Source of the DNA: Eucalyptus grandis
Taxonomy: Eukaryota; Streptophyta; Magnoliopsida; Myrtales; Myrtaceae
Length of the DNA: 64,000 nt
Direction: 5' to 3'
Assembly (NCBI RefSeq): GCF_016545825.1
Contig: NC_052614.1
Coordinates: forward strand, 32,265,669-32,329,668
Position numbers and translations under genes: made by a program. The notes below the pieces were generated by a model. It worked only from the letters and a program-made list of their open reading frames with translations. It was not told the origin of the DNA and did no database searches. Below are positions 1 to 10,456 of the stretch, one piece after another. Each line of letters starts with the position of its first letter. Position 1 is the first letter of the stretch.

Positions 1-3000
1 ACTTCAGCTATTCCATGTTATCATTATGATGTGATAACTGTCCACCATTATTGTAGCAACCTTGATGGAAGAATTTTATGAAAGTTAAGAATGGGATGGG
101 AAACAGGTCTAAACCAGGTTCTCGTACAAATCAAATACAACAGCGAAATCTTGACTAAAAATTTAATTGTTAGTTGACTAAAAACAAATCATGAGTCGTC
201 GCCTTGTTGTGGTCCTCAACGTATGCATCCTAGTGGCCTCAACAACTAACCCACTATTACTTCTTTATTGAGAAGTAATGGAAGTAAACTCATTCAATTC
301 ATGTGATATAATTGACTGGTTAAACGACGATGACTTAGAAAAGTTGCTGAGCCGTTCCCTTCTAGCTCTAGGCATCATCCGGTGAATGTCTCTTCCATTC
401 ACAGCTCCAAGAGGGCCTTTCCATTTCGCTTCTAGGAGAAGTCTTCCTCTACGCGGGCTTATTAGCTGTTGCCTTTTAGGCGTTATCCGATGGCGGTTCT
501 TTTTTGGTGCCGAATGGAGTTGACCCACATGAGCTGCTTTTATTGTCATTTATGCACATGCAAGTTGGCTACAACGTGCTATGCATAGGAGGATCGTTTG
601 ACTTTATATTGTTGTCCCCTTTGGCCACAACATTAATAATGTATCTAAAAGCAAGGGAAAAAGAAAGGAAGGAAAGGATGTAATAGCTATTTTTCCACTA
701 TAATTAAATTACCATTATACTAGTCTCTAGACTCGTGCTATGCACGCGAAAATAGGCTTGTGAAATAGCCTTTTTTCCACTATAATGTATCTAAGTATAC
801 TTGATCATTATAATAATGTATCCTAGAATTATACTTGATCATTATAAGAATAAGGGTACGCATGACAACCATTCTATTCTTATTCTAGAACAATTTTTCT
901 ATTCCAAACTTATTTTCTAGAACATATGCAATTTCATTTTTTTATTTTTAGAATAAATTTTTAGTCCAAAAATTGGTTTAGAACAAAAATAAGAAGCAAA
1001 GTTTATTGCTTCTCTATTTCTGAAACAAAATTGAAAAATAAACTATTTTTATCGCTCGTTCTCTATACTGGTCAGCCACTCACTGGCCCCCCACTACCAC
1101 CAATTGCTAGTTGCCGCTGTTCACTGCCGGTCATTGGTTGCCGCCATTCGTTGGTCTCTAGTCACTGGTCACCACCATTCGTCATTCGCCATCGCCACCA
1201 CCATCTGCCACCTCCCGGGAAGGATAAATTTGTGTCATTATCAAACGAAATTCTATTTTGGAAATATAAATTTTGCGTCATTATCGAATACGAATTTTTG
1301 CTCAAAAACTTCTCTAGAAATAATAATAGAAAAACTATTTCTCTTTCAGAATTCAATTTCTAACTAGAATAGTTATTATTTGTGCACTAAGAGATTTTGG
1401 TAATATTGAAAAAAAAAAAATGCCTCTTGAATTAATTTAGAAAACTTTTAGTTTGATTGAATTCAAAAAATAAAAGAAAAATTTTTTCAAAAAAACGGAA
1501 AGATAAATGTCACTTATGAAGAGCGTCATATGTTAGCCATTCATTGAAAGTACTTTAGTACACTAATTTACATTTATCAAATAAGATAACTTAGTATATG
1601 TGATTTAGATTGATAACGATAGATATTTGATTTTGTAAGCTTCACCCTAAGCGCTAAGAAATTATGCTTTTTTCGTTTTATCAAGCACATAAAAAATGCG
1701 CTTTTTAATAACTTATGAACCTTAATAAAATAATAATAAATTTAATATGGGATGCTCATGTTTTTTACTCATTTTCTTTAACTTTTGGTCTTACTATTTG
1801 TTAAATTAGAAAACTTATTGGTATTGATGTACCCAAAGGCAAGTATAACGGTGGCTAGTTTTGTCTTGTGGCTGAAAATTGGGACATTTTTACGAGACAT
1901 TTGGGCCAGGAGTGAAAGCTGGGGGCTTTTTGAGGAAAACGCCAATGCCATTAAAATCATCTTTTATTTTTCAAGGAAAATAGTGTGTTGACAATAAAAG
2001 AAGTATCTGTTCACAATTTTTAAAAAATATCCATTTTAATAAGATATGTTGTTTTAATGTATCATCTTTATTTTCACTTTATACTATATTTTTCCCATCA
2101 ACATAAAGAAGAGTACTAAGTACATTTTATTCAAATAATTAAATAAGCCATAATATTCAATTGTTAGAGCCGCAATTTTTTTTACCCATTGTTTGAAGTA
2201 TTTGCATCCAATGAACTTTTCATTTTTTTTCCAAATCTGCGTTTTAGAAAATGATAAGGGAAATGATTTCTCTTACCATCAAATTAATGAGAATGCATAA
2301 AATCATCTTCCCAATAGGAATATTTTTTTTGACCAAATTGGCTTTTTATCCTATTGATACTAAAATTCCAAGGGTCAATTTGAGATTTTTAGTGATAAAA
2401 AAATTAGTTTAGAATAAATTTGTTACAAATATGTATCAATTTGGGATTTCTAATGATCAAAAAAATTAGTTTGGGTTATATTTATCATAGGTGTATCAGT
2501 TTAGGGCTTTTTGTAATATTAACCCTCAATTAAAAATGTTTTACAATTATGCTTATTGTTCATCAATCTAAAAATACGACAATAACAATCAATCTATAAT
2601 AAACTAGTGGCTTTTTAACAACATAATCGATGGTATTTTCAATTATTATCATGACTTTTGATAAGTTAATTGTGATTTTAGGATAATTTATTTTCCTAAA
2701 TGAATTATAATGTGTATTTGTATATTGTCTTAAATTCATTAGAATCAATATCCCATTCTACTTCCACTATACATTTCTCATAACAAAGCAAAAGAACCTT
2801 CATTATATCCATCCTGTAAACTTAATAAATAGAAAGTTATCTCATTCCGTTTTCATTGTACCAAACACAAATTCGCTTGGGCATCGAACTCTGTAGGATG
2901 CCGCAGATTAAAGACCATGTGTGCCTTGTGCGTCTCCAGACAAATTTGAAAAAAAAAAAGAATTTAATTTGCAAGGAAAAGTTTAAGGATCCCGGCGTAC

Positions 3001-3451
3001 ATTTTGCCGAAGTTTCAACTTTATTGGTGTTCATATATATATATATCCGTCTGACAACGGTCGACAGGTTAAAAAGGTCCCTAAGCATGGATGAAAAAGA
3101 AAAGAAAAGAAAAGAAAAAAAGTCAAAAAAAAAGCGTCGCAGAAGGAGGGAGCACGTCCTATGTGCCCGCCTTTCCAGGCAAACAGCGTCACCAAAGGAG
3201 AGAGAGCATGTGCCCTTAGCCCTGCCTTCCCAGACAGAGGGTGAAGTTCTCCGAACTTGCTTCCTTGAGATTGGAGGTCCTGAGAAACTTTGTGTTGAGA
3301 TCAACGAGATAAATTATAACCAGTCCTACCGGCTTTAAGTTGCCGTAAGAGTTCTGCCTGTCCAGTAACTTTCGGCTTCATAGAGCTCAGACATCTGCTT
3401 TTGCTGAACTGGTGCGACTCTGGTGCTTCATTTTCTCTGTGATTGGTCGCG
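1..3451. other. AT-rich intergenic region upstream of TNL gene 1
   Basis: No coding region can be supported. The short ORFs here (for example 265-549 on the minus strand and 2856-3338 on the plus strand) have no recognisable motif and low-complexity composition. Around 780-850 a short AT-rich phrase with TTGATCATTATAA is repeated. Around 880-1370 AT-rich flanks containing TTCTAGAA-like words surround a GC-rich core at 1075-1215, which may be a small non-autonomous transposon but is not proven. An A-rich purine tract lies at 3095-3140. The last few hundred bases presumably hold the promoter and 5' UTR of TNL gene 1, but no TATA box could be fixed with confidence. Confidence 0.5.
2386..2511. 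repeat. Two-copy direct repeat of about 62 bp
   Basis: Two adjacent diverged copies (about 2386-2449 and 2450-2511) share the order: TGAT-A-run, TTAGTTT, AT-rich stretch, GTATCA, TTTGGG/TTTAGG, TTT. They lie in AT-rich intergenic DNA with no ORF. Origin unknown; possibly the edge of an old transposon. Confidence 0.45.
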
Positions 3452-3906
3452 ATGCAAGTGGGCGACTATGAAGTGTTCTTGAGCTATAGAGGACCAGACA
3501 CGCGTGCAGGCTTCACCGATTTTCTCTATACCTACCTTGTAGATTTAGGAGTTCGTACATTCAAAGATGACGAAGATCTCCGCATCAGTAAAGAGTTCAG
3601 CCCCGAACTAATCCAAGCGATTGAGCAATCGAAGATCTCCATACTCATCCTCTCTAAAGATTATGCTTCCAGTGTATGGTGTCTTAAGGAGTTGACCCAA
3701 ATGGTGGAGTGTAGGAAAAGGAAGGGACAGATAATTTTGCCCATCTTCTACAATGTCAAACCATCCATGGTTCGAGACCAAACCGGATGTTATGGTAAGG
3801 CCATTTCTTTGCACAGGCAGCGATATGACGATGAGACCGTCCGACTGTGGACGGCTGCTCTCCGCAAGGTTACAGAATTGCGGGGATTCGACCTCACAGC
3901 TAACAG
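3452..3906 (+). CDS. TIR-domain exon of TNL gene 1
   Basis: Encodes about 151 residues that open with the TIR motif YEVFLSYRGPDTR, followed by GVRTFKDD, SILILSKDYASS and WCLKEL. The glutamate of WCLKEL (about residue 80) corresponds to the catalytic Glu of plant TIR NADases, so the enzymatic core looks intact. The domain is short after the alpha-D region (ends LTANR). It ends at the donor CTAACAG|GTACC in phase 2, which fits the next exon. In plant TNLs this domain oligomerises and makes NAD-derived signals through EDS1; that part is family knowledge. Confidence 0.9.
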
Positions 3907-4191
3907 GTACCTAATTATCTTCCACCGTTGACGAACGCCATAATACAGAAATTTAAGTACAAACCTTTGCATCTCATGGTACCGTGCTTTTGTCTGGGTC
4001 GATTTAGTAAAAATATGTACCACTAATTGCACGGCCTGTTTGAATAAAGCTGATTGCTGTATGATAGTTTTCGAAAGGAGAGCGTGAACTTTTTTATACA
4101 ACTACTTCAGAGTTCAGACATTATTGGACTTACATTAATCTTTGTGCATGTGTCTTGTGCACACGTGCACAAATTGATACAGTGTTCCCAG

Positions 4192-5263
4192 AGAAGCTTC
4201 ATTCGCCAAGAAAATTGTCGAATACGTGTTGAGTATATTGAAGAGGAGAAACTTTGTTGGAATCGAGCATCATGTGGAGAGAGTTATGGAATTACTAAAT
4301 GTGGAATCTAGTGATGTTCACGTAGTTGGAATACATGGCATAGGGGGCACTGGGAAGACAACGATTGCAAAGTTAATCTACAAAAAGATATTTCATCTCT
4401 TTGATAGCTTTAGCTTTCTGGAGAGCGTTAGGGAAAATGCAAAAAAACCAGGAAGCTTAGTCAATTTGCAAGGTCAGTTGATTTCTGACCTTCTAGGTGC
4501 AATGCATAGACAAATTCCTTCTGTTAATGATGGGATTAAGTCCATTAGAAGCATATTCTTCCACAAGAAACTTCTCATTGTTCTCGATGATATTGAACCA
4601 AGCTTGGAACTTGCAGAAATTATAGAAAGTCTTGATTGGTTAGGCTCTGGAAGCAGGATCATAATTACCACCAGAGACGAACAAGCTTTAAATGAGCTTG
4701 GAGTGTCCCTGAAATATAAGGTCGGGGGAATGCAACCACAGGAAGCCCTTAAACTTTTCCATGTCCATGCCTTCAGGGAGAAATCTGCTCCAGATGACTT
4801 TGCTACTCTGTCCGAAAGAATAGTATCAACTATTGACCGCCTTCCTCTGACTATTGAGGTTGTCGGGTCGTATCTATTTTCTAAAAGCAAGGAAGTGTGG
4901 ACACAAACATTAGACGAGTTGGAAAACGTACCTGAGCTGCAGGTTCAACAGAATTTGATGGTAATCATCAAAGCATTACCTGAGAAGCAAAGACAGATAT
5001 TTTTGGACATTGCTTGTTTCTTCATTGGAGAGTACAAAAGTGTTGCATGCCACCTATGGTCTGACCATGATTCTGCTGGCGAACTGGAATTAGAGGTGCT
5101 CGTCCTCTGGTCTATTGTTAAGATTGAAAATGATAAGCTGTGGATGCATGATCAACTTCGAGACCTAGGTAGGAATATCCTCCAGCGGGAATATTCTGAA
5201 ACTGGAAAGCGCAGTAGATTGTGGATTCACGAGGAAGCCTTGGATGTGCTGATGAAGGAAAAA
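4192..5263 (+). CDS. NB-ARC exon of TNL gene 1
   Basis: About 357 codons, uninterrupted. It shows the ordered NB-ARC motifs: P-loop GGTGKTT near 4345, Walker B/kinase-2 LLIVLDDIE near 4580, RNBS-B GSRIIITTRDE near 4650, GLPL-type RLPLTIEVVGS near 4840, CFFIG near 5020, and an intact MHD-type motif WMHDQLRDLG near 5143. The acceptor is CCCAG|AGAAGC at 4192 and the donor AAA|GTAAGA after 5263 (phase 0). The domain acts as an ADP/ATP switch in the receptor. Confidence 0.9.
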
Positions 5264-5396
5264 GTAAGATCCAAGTTCATAATGTACTTGTTCATAACTG
5301 CTTTTACCTTTGATTGTATGCCTTACAAATCGTGTTCCTTTATTCATGGAGAAAAGATACCATCAGCATTAATAAAATGATTATTTTCGTTCGAAG

Positions 5397-5749
5397 CCTC
5401 TAACTTCACACAATTTTGTGGGAAAATGCTAAGTTCCGTTGGTAATCCTGCATTCCACATGTGGGGAACGGAAAGTGTTGAAGGTGTTCTTCTCAAATTC
5501 GAAAATTGGTCAAAATGCAGTTTTATACCAGCACATTTTGCGAGTACATGGAACATGAGATTCCTTCGATTGGATCAGGCGAACCTCGAAGGAAATTTTG
5601 AGCGGCTTCTGTCAAGTTTAAGATGGCTACATTGGCAAGGCTGTCCTCGGAATCTTCATGCTGTAAATTTGGATTTGAAAATTTTGGTTATTCTAGATCT
5701 TTCCTGGAGCAAGGTCAATGAAAAATGGAATGGTTGGAGTGAAATTGAG
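5397..5749 (+). CDS. First LRR-region exon of TNL gene 1
   Basis: Matches the exon-3 segment of TNLs (RLLSSLRWLHWQGCP, then LVILDLSWSKV), aligned with 51287-51583 of TNL gene 2 (LRWHGCP, LVILDLPWSKV). It ends at GAAATTGAG|GTAGAA in phase 0. The 5' border is uncertain: homology starts near 5393 (GAAGCC), but the expected AG is not in phase with exon 2, so this border may be mutated. Confidence 0.65.
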
Positions 5750-5831
5750 GTAGAAAAGTATATTGTTTTTAATTTCATTTGTTGAATGGTTACGGAAATG
5801 TTAACTTTTTTGTCCTCCTATTTTCTGACAG

Positions 5832-7363
5832 AAAGCAAAGAATTTGAAAGTTTTGAACCTCACTGGTTGTGTTGACTTGATCAGAACTCCAGACTTATCT
5901 TATTACAAACGTTTAGAGAGATTGATTCTTGAAAGGTGCATTCGGCTGGTTGAAATCTGTTCATCAGTAAAAAGTCTAGAGAGCTTGGTTTCGCTAAACA
6001 TGAGGTTTTGCATTGAACTCAATAAGTTGCTGAAGAGCTGGGTTCCCTCATATCCTTGGAGGAGATTCTTATAGATGGAACTGCTGTTCAAGAAATTCCT
6101 GCCTCCATTGGTCATTTGCAAAATCTTGGAAGATTCAGTGCCTACAACTGTCTTTCATTGATCCAACTGCCCGAATCAATTGGCCATGTAGAATCTTTGA
6201 GAGTCCTTGCATTGAATGGTACCAAAATAGCTAAACTTCCTCTGTCTAGAGAGTTACAAGTGCTACAACACTTGTCAATAAATCATTGTTGGTCGATATT
6301 GAAGTTACCAACATCCTTGGGGACTTTGGCTTCAATGACCAAACTTGATCTATCAAGCACTGCAATTGTCGAATTACCTGATGATGTCAGTAAGTTAAAT
6401 CTTCTAACAGTACTCAAAATTGATTTTACTTTTGTAAGAAAGCTACCTAGCACTATATGGACATTGAAGAGGCTTGAAGAGCTGCACGCTTCAAGATGTC
6501 GAAGTTTGGATGGGGAAATTCCTAGGGATATCGAGATGCTTTCTGCATTAAAGGTCTTGAGGCTTGGATACTCTCAGATTTGTGGTCTACCAGATAGCAT
6601 TTCTAGACTTCCCAATCTCCAAACACTTGATCTGCTTCATTGTGACCAGCTCCGTGAAGTGCCCAAGCTTCCTCCCAGTTTAATAAGCCTATTCGTCAGT
6701 TCTAAATTGATGCACAAGATCCCAGACATCGGTAACCTGGTTAAGTTGGGAGAGTTATTCTTGGCTGATGGGTCCCAGGAGCCAGTATTGCCTATTGAAA
6801 GTCAAATTGAGTTGAAACGATGCACTGATTTGCAGCTTTGGAGTTTGTTAGAGCTAAAGATATTGCAGCTATCTGTGTTAAAGATCCAACCGGTTGGGTT
6901 GCATTACCTTATTAAGCTCAGGAAGCTCTCCCTTTGCTGCATTCACTTGGAAGAGCTACCACAACTTCCTCCAGGTTTGTCCACTCTATCACTTCACCAT
7001 TACAAGTTGTGGACAGGATTGCCAAATCTTTCGCATTTGGAGTTTCTATCAGAATTCGAGCTTTTCAACTGTGCGGTAAAAGAAGTTGCAGGCCTCGGGG
7101 AGTTCAAATCCTTGCGAGTTTTCAGAATATCTCACTGTAACTTGCAGCGGCTGGATGAACTGGAGAACTCAATATTTTTAGCATCATTGAATGTATCATA
7201 CTGTCGAAGTCTTGAGAAACTACCCAATTTATCAAATCTAAAGATGCTGAAAGACATTAAAATCAAGGACTGTCCGAAGATTCCTGATATTAGAAGTGTC
7301 GAACACCTGAAATCCTTGGAGAAGCTAAGCAGTTCAACAACTGAGGCAGAAAGCTCATCCGAG
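5832..7363 (+). pseudogene. Main LRR exon of TNL gene 1, frameshifted
   Basis: Begins after TTTTCTGACAG with KNLKVLNLTGCVDL and reads about 15-18 leucine-rich repeats of the plant TNL type (for example LESLVSLNMRFC, LNLLTVLKIDF, LPNLQTLDLLHCDQL). The first 66 codons are in one frame. After a 1-bp loss at 6030/6031 the remaining repeats continue in another frame from 6032 to 7450. The reading ends either at the stop at 7450 or at a donor GAG|GTAACC after 7363 (phase 0), which would allow splicing to 8063. LRRs of this kind mediate recognition and autoinhibition. Confidence 0.8.
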
Positions 7364-7450
7364 GTAACCAACTCTGCTGATTTTCCCACTAGACTGCATA
7401 GATGGAGTATGGCACTTGATAAGCACGTGTCATGTCTGGAATTTTTATAA

Positions 7451-8062
7451 ACATGAATGGATTGCTTAATAATAACAAAAGTGCATGACAAGATGAATTA
7501 AGATCTACAGGATATTTCTCCTATTAAAACATGCAGAATAATTTTTCAAATGAAATTTGAATCATCTAGACTTTATATTTCTTTCATCTTTTTTTAAGGG
7601 AAGATAGGTGCAAATATGTAAGGACTCCAATTGTTTTTCTTCTTTAAAGGGCACTTTTTACTTTTCTTTAGTTTTTTCTGCAATATAGAAATAAAGAACT
7701 TCTATTTGTGCCAGTTAGTTTAATCATGCTTTCCGGAGGTGTTGCTACGTATTCAATTCAGAGCTGTGAACGCTTTGGTATCTTAAACTTTGATGTGGTG
7801 TGGAAAAGCGCTGACCACTGTACAGTATCTTAAGCCTTACGCAAGTTAATTCTTAATCCAAGCTGTGAATAAATTGGGATGAGTGGCTCATAGAAGGTAT
7901 TCCATTCTCCAAACTGTTCTCTTGCCAATCTTGTCCGACAAGCTATTCTTCCAAGGACACAGTCTGATCAATACTGTCAATGAAATCTCAAAATTTGTAT
8001 GGTCTCTTTTCACATTCAGTGATTTTGAATCTAAGCATTGATCTTTAAAACCATTTTGACAG
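7451..8062. other. Non-coding gap or intron between LRR exon and next exon
   Basis: AT-rich, with no supported ORF. It is either the 3' flank of TNL gene 1 or, if the donor at 7364 is used, the rest of a 699-bp intron ending in TTTTGACAG at 8062. Confidence 0.4.
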
Positions 8063-8179
8063 ATGGTAGAAGTCGATGCACTGAATACATGCTTGCACAA
8101 GTTTTGTCACAGGTGGAGTTTAGCAAACCAGCTAATACCGAACATTCTTCCATTCAGGGTGTCAAACGCAAACACAAAG
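8063..8179 (+). CDS. Candidate small phase-0 exon
   Basis: Starts with ATG directly after the acceptor-like TTTTGACAG, runs 39 codons without a stop in phase 0, and ends at CACAAAG|GTATGC. It could be the first coding exon of the gene completed at 8490-9890, or an exon linking TNL gene 1 to that ORF, since every junction is phase 0. No domain is recognisable. Support is splice-site grammar only; transcript data would be needed to fix it. Confidence 0.4.
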
Positions 8180-8489
8180 GTATGCTCTACATTGAGATTG
8201 TCAAGTCTGAATTCGTTCTATAAGATTAAGCATGAGTTCAACCTTGAAATGTAAACTCTTTTAGAGGTCATGGCTAGAAGGCTGCCAGACCATACAATAA
8301 ATCTTTTCCTTAACTATTGCTCCTTTTGCTATAGTAAGTACGTATGATCCTTAAGACTATAGTCTACGAGAGCACACAAACATCATCAGCTCCTTTTGTT
8401 CTCAATCATTTTACGCTTGGAAATTGCATTTTATCTATCTATTTAATGATGCGAGGTTGCTATTTGACACTTGTCTCCTATCACAATAG

Positions 8490-9890
8490 ATGATTGATTC
8501 ACCTCTTTTGTCTGACATTGTTTTTCCAACCGATACATCAGAGAAGGATGATGGCAAAGCTTTCCCTAACGATGATGAAGATGAGGATGAAGATAAAATT
8601 ACAGAAAGGAAGAATAATAAAACTGCTAAATGCATTGCCTTGGAGGTTTCTCACGAGCCCACTCTTCCACTTAAAGTACGAACAAATTCCTCCAAGTCTC
8701 ACGAGTCAATCACTGAAACTGTGGGCGCTTCTTCTAACTTGCAAAGTTCTCCCTCTGTTGGAGGTTCATCAACCACGTGGGCTAGAGCGAACGTAAAGCT
8801 ACTGACGTCTTCCTTTCTATTCCGATTGACTCTGTCAATGTTAATTTTATATTTCTTTCTGGCCGTTACTTCCAAATTCAACCGTCAGTTGATTTTCAGA
8901 ACCAAACCAATACACTCTTTTCCATATAAATCAGACTTATTTGATGTTAAGCCTGATAAGGATTCCAGTCTGCCAGTGGATCTGACAGGGACCGATACTA
9001 CTGGCATCTCTCCAACGACGGAGCAAGGTGATATGCCATTTGACAGGGCATCGACTATCCCTTCTTTGGCAACAATTGTTCCTGCTTTGCCTCCTCCTGC
9101 TGCTCGACCGAAGCCGTCATCAGCAACAGATGAAGACAGAACCTCTATTAATGCTGAGGCAGATTTATATGGTGACGATGAGGAGTCTCTTTTCTTGAAG
9201 ATTGAGTCTCTGTTGAGTGGCGACACAGGAAAGCAAAATACTGGTGCAGGGATGTCACGGTCAAGTCAATCTGATCTTCAAGCATACCAGAAAGCATCAC
9301 AAGAGGTGGAAAATATAATGAGTCAGGGGCTCCTGGCAATTATGTTTAATCCCAAGCTACTTGGCCATTTGCAAGAATTATTAAACTTCTTAGTTGAACA
9401 CGAGACGCCAGAGGTCTCTACTTTTGGACATGTCTATCTCAAATTGCAGCACTTCATTCAGTCTGCAGGCGACTCCCTCTCTTCCCAACGAAAGATCCTT
9501 ACAGAATGTGAGAGGTTTGAAAGAGAGTTCAAAAAGGAAAATAATTTTTTGGAGTATGACAAGGATGAAGTTCTTTTGCTCAAGCAGCAAATTGAAGAAA
9601 CGGCTAAGAGTGTGGCTGACAATGAGCAATTTATTGCCAAACTTCAAGCAGAGATTGAGGCACGCAAGCTCCGACTTGAAAATGCGAAGTCAGAACTGTC
9701 ATCATTGTTGACAAAGAGATCAGAGAAAGTTAAGGAACTGAAGACTATGTTCAAGCGGGTCCTTAGTATGAAGAGCGAGAATCCAAGCATGGAAAAGAAG
9801 AGAAATCAAGCTGAGGAAACGATAGGCAAAATCAATGTAGAGTGGAACGAATTGCATGCAAATATTAAAGGCCGATTGGCCTCTAAGTAG
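8490..9890 (+). CDS. Acidic single-TM coiled-coil protein of unknown function
   Basis: An intact 466-codon frame beginning at an ATG that also sits immediately after an acceptor-like CACAATAG. The N-terminal 40 residues are acidic (a D/E run near residues 28-36). A hydrophobic segment at about residues 108-127 (LFRLTLSMLILYFFLAVTSK) looks like one transmembrane helix. Residues 140-270 are Pro/Ser/Thr/Asp-rich and probably disordered. From about 330 to the end there is a long charged coiled coil with heptad leucines (KLQAEIEARKLRLENAKSEL). I do not recognise a named family. It ends 204 bp before the H+-ATPase remnant on the opposite strand. It could be a stand-alone gene or the 3' part of a TNL gene 1 fusion. 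TNL gene 2 lacks a counterpart. Confidence 0.7.
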   Translation: MIDSPLLSDIVFPTDTSEKDDGKAFPNDDEDEDEDKITERKNNKTAKCIALEVSHEPTLPLKVRTNSSKSHESITETVGASSNLQSSPSVGGSSTTWARANVKLLTSSFLFRLTLSMLILYFFLAVTSKFNRQLIFRTKPIHSFPYKSDLFDVKPDKDSSLPVDLTGTDTTGISPTTEQGDMPFDRASTIPSLATIVPALPPPAARPKPSSATDEDRTSINAEADLYGDDEESLFLKIESLLSGDTGKQNTGAGMSRSSQSDLQAYQKASQEVENIMSQGLLAIMFNPKLLGHLQELLNFLVEHETPEVSTFGHVYLKLQHFIQSAGDSLSSQRKILTECERFEREFKKENNFLEYDKDEVLLLKQQIEETAKSVADNEQFIAKLQAEIEARKLRLENAKSELSSLLTKRSEKVKELKTMFKRVLSMKSENPSMEKKRNQAEETIGKINVEWNELHANIKGRLASK

Positions 9891-10093
9891 GCTGGCACTC
9901 TTAACTTTCTTTTATTTGAATCTTCATGTATTGAACTTTTCCATTCTAGCAGAAAACCGGTTTGGAGTTTCCATCCTAGTTATTTGTCATTTCTGAAAGC
10001 GTGAAACAGAGTCTATCGAAACAAAGAGAACACTTGCACAAGCGACTGCGCTTTGAAGGAAAACCATTTGAGTAAGAGAATTAGTGTGCTCAC
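9891..10093. other. Short intergenic gap
   Basis: 3' flank of the coiled-coil gene, converging on the minus-strand H+-ATPase remnant. The last H+-ATPase exon, present in copy B, was not found here. Nothing else recognised. Confidence 0.5.
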
Positions 10094-10145
10094 CTTGCAA
10101 ACTCAGCATGCCGCTCGGCTTGGTCTGCAGTCTTTGAAGGCTCCC
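10094..10145 (-). pseudogene. Plasma-membrane H+-ATPase remnant, copy A (3' part of penultimate exon)
   Basis: On the minus strand it encodes REPSKTADQAERHAEFAR followed by a GTGAGC donor, matching the conserved C-terminal regulatory tail [19 protein letters not shown] of plant plasma-membrane P3A H+-ATPases. The exon is cut at CTCCC by the 30.5-kb copia insertion and resumes at 40681 with the same CTCCC. Parallel sequence at 55412 in copy B confirms the identity. Confidence 0.8.
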
Positions 10146-10392
10146 TGTTGGAAGATATGCCGAAGATCCACCAGATTACGTCGGATATATCTTTGAGATT
10201 GTTATTGATTATTTTGTATCAATCTAGGATTAGATCTAATATACTAGGATTAGATACGATATACTTCCTTTTTCATTGAACATCCTCTGTATTATTTAAT
10301 TCTCTTTGTACATTGAAACAATCAATGAAGTGCACAGAATACATTCTCTCTCATTCTCGATATCCTTTGTGATTCCTCTTTATTTTCTGACA
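10146..10392 (+). repeat. 5' LTR of the copia element
   Basis: 247 bp, TG...CA ends, near-identical to 40434-40680. The nearest AATAAA-like and TATA-like words are weak; the LTR ends in TTTCTGACA directly before the PBS. Confidence 0.93.
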
Positions 10393-10404
10393 TGGTATCA
10401 AAGC
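10393..10404 (+). promoter_or_regulatory. tRNA-iMet primer binding site of the copia element
   Basis: TGGTATCAAAGC abuts the LTR and differs by one base from the standard plant PBS TGGTATCAGAGC, complementary to the 3' end of initiator Met tRNA. Confidence 0.88.
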
Positions 10405-10456
10405 AAGCGTTTCTTTTCTTCTTTTCTTCTGACTTTCGCATCCTTTGATTGCCGCC

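Larger units (their letters stand above)
3452..7363 (+). pseudogene. TNL gene 1: TIR-NB-ARC-LRR immune receptor, frameshifted
   Basis: A cytoplasmic immune-receptor gene of the TIR-NB-LRR class. Exons read as 3452-3906 (TIR), 4192-5263 (NB-ARC), about 5397-5749 and 5832-7363 (LRR). The first ATG after an in-frame stop is at 3452. Donor and acceptor dinucleotides and phases agree for exons 1-2 (AG joined to A) and 3-4 (phase 0). Two defects are visible. One C seems to be missing at 6030/6031, which shifts the LRR frame and ends the first frame at 6074. The start of exon 3 also lacks the AG-GTCGAAG acceptor seen in TNL gene 2, reading TTCGTT-CGAAG instead. An alternative last exon runs on to a stop at 7450. 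The locus is therefore probably a pseudogene, or makes a truncated TIR-NB protein. The 1-bp lesion could be an assembly error. Confidence 0.85.

Noticed and set aside
880..1375. Possible MITE with AT-rich inverted ends around a GC-rich core
   Set aside because: Inverted similarity (TTCTAGAA-type words) is weak and no target duplication was found; kept only as a remark.
2837..3338. Overlapping 155- and 160-codon ORFs before TNL gene 1
   Set aside because: Lys/Arg-rich translation of an A/G-rich tract, mirrored on the other strand; no domain.
3443..3451. Start of TNL gene 1 at 3443
   Set aside because: The codon there is TTG. The first ATG in frame is 3452, shortly after an in-frame stop.
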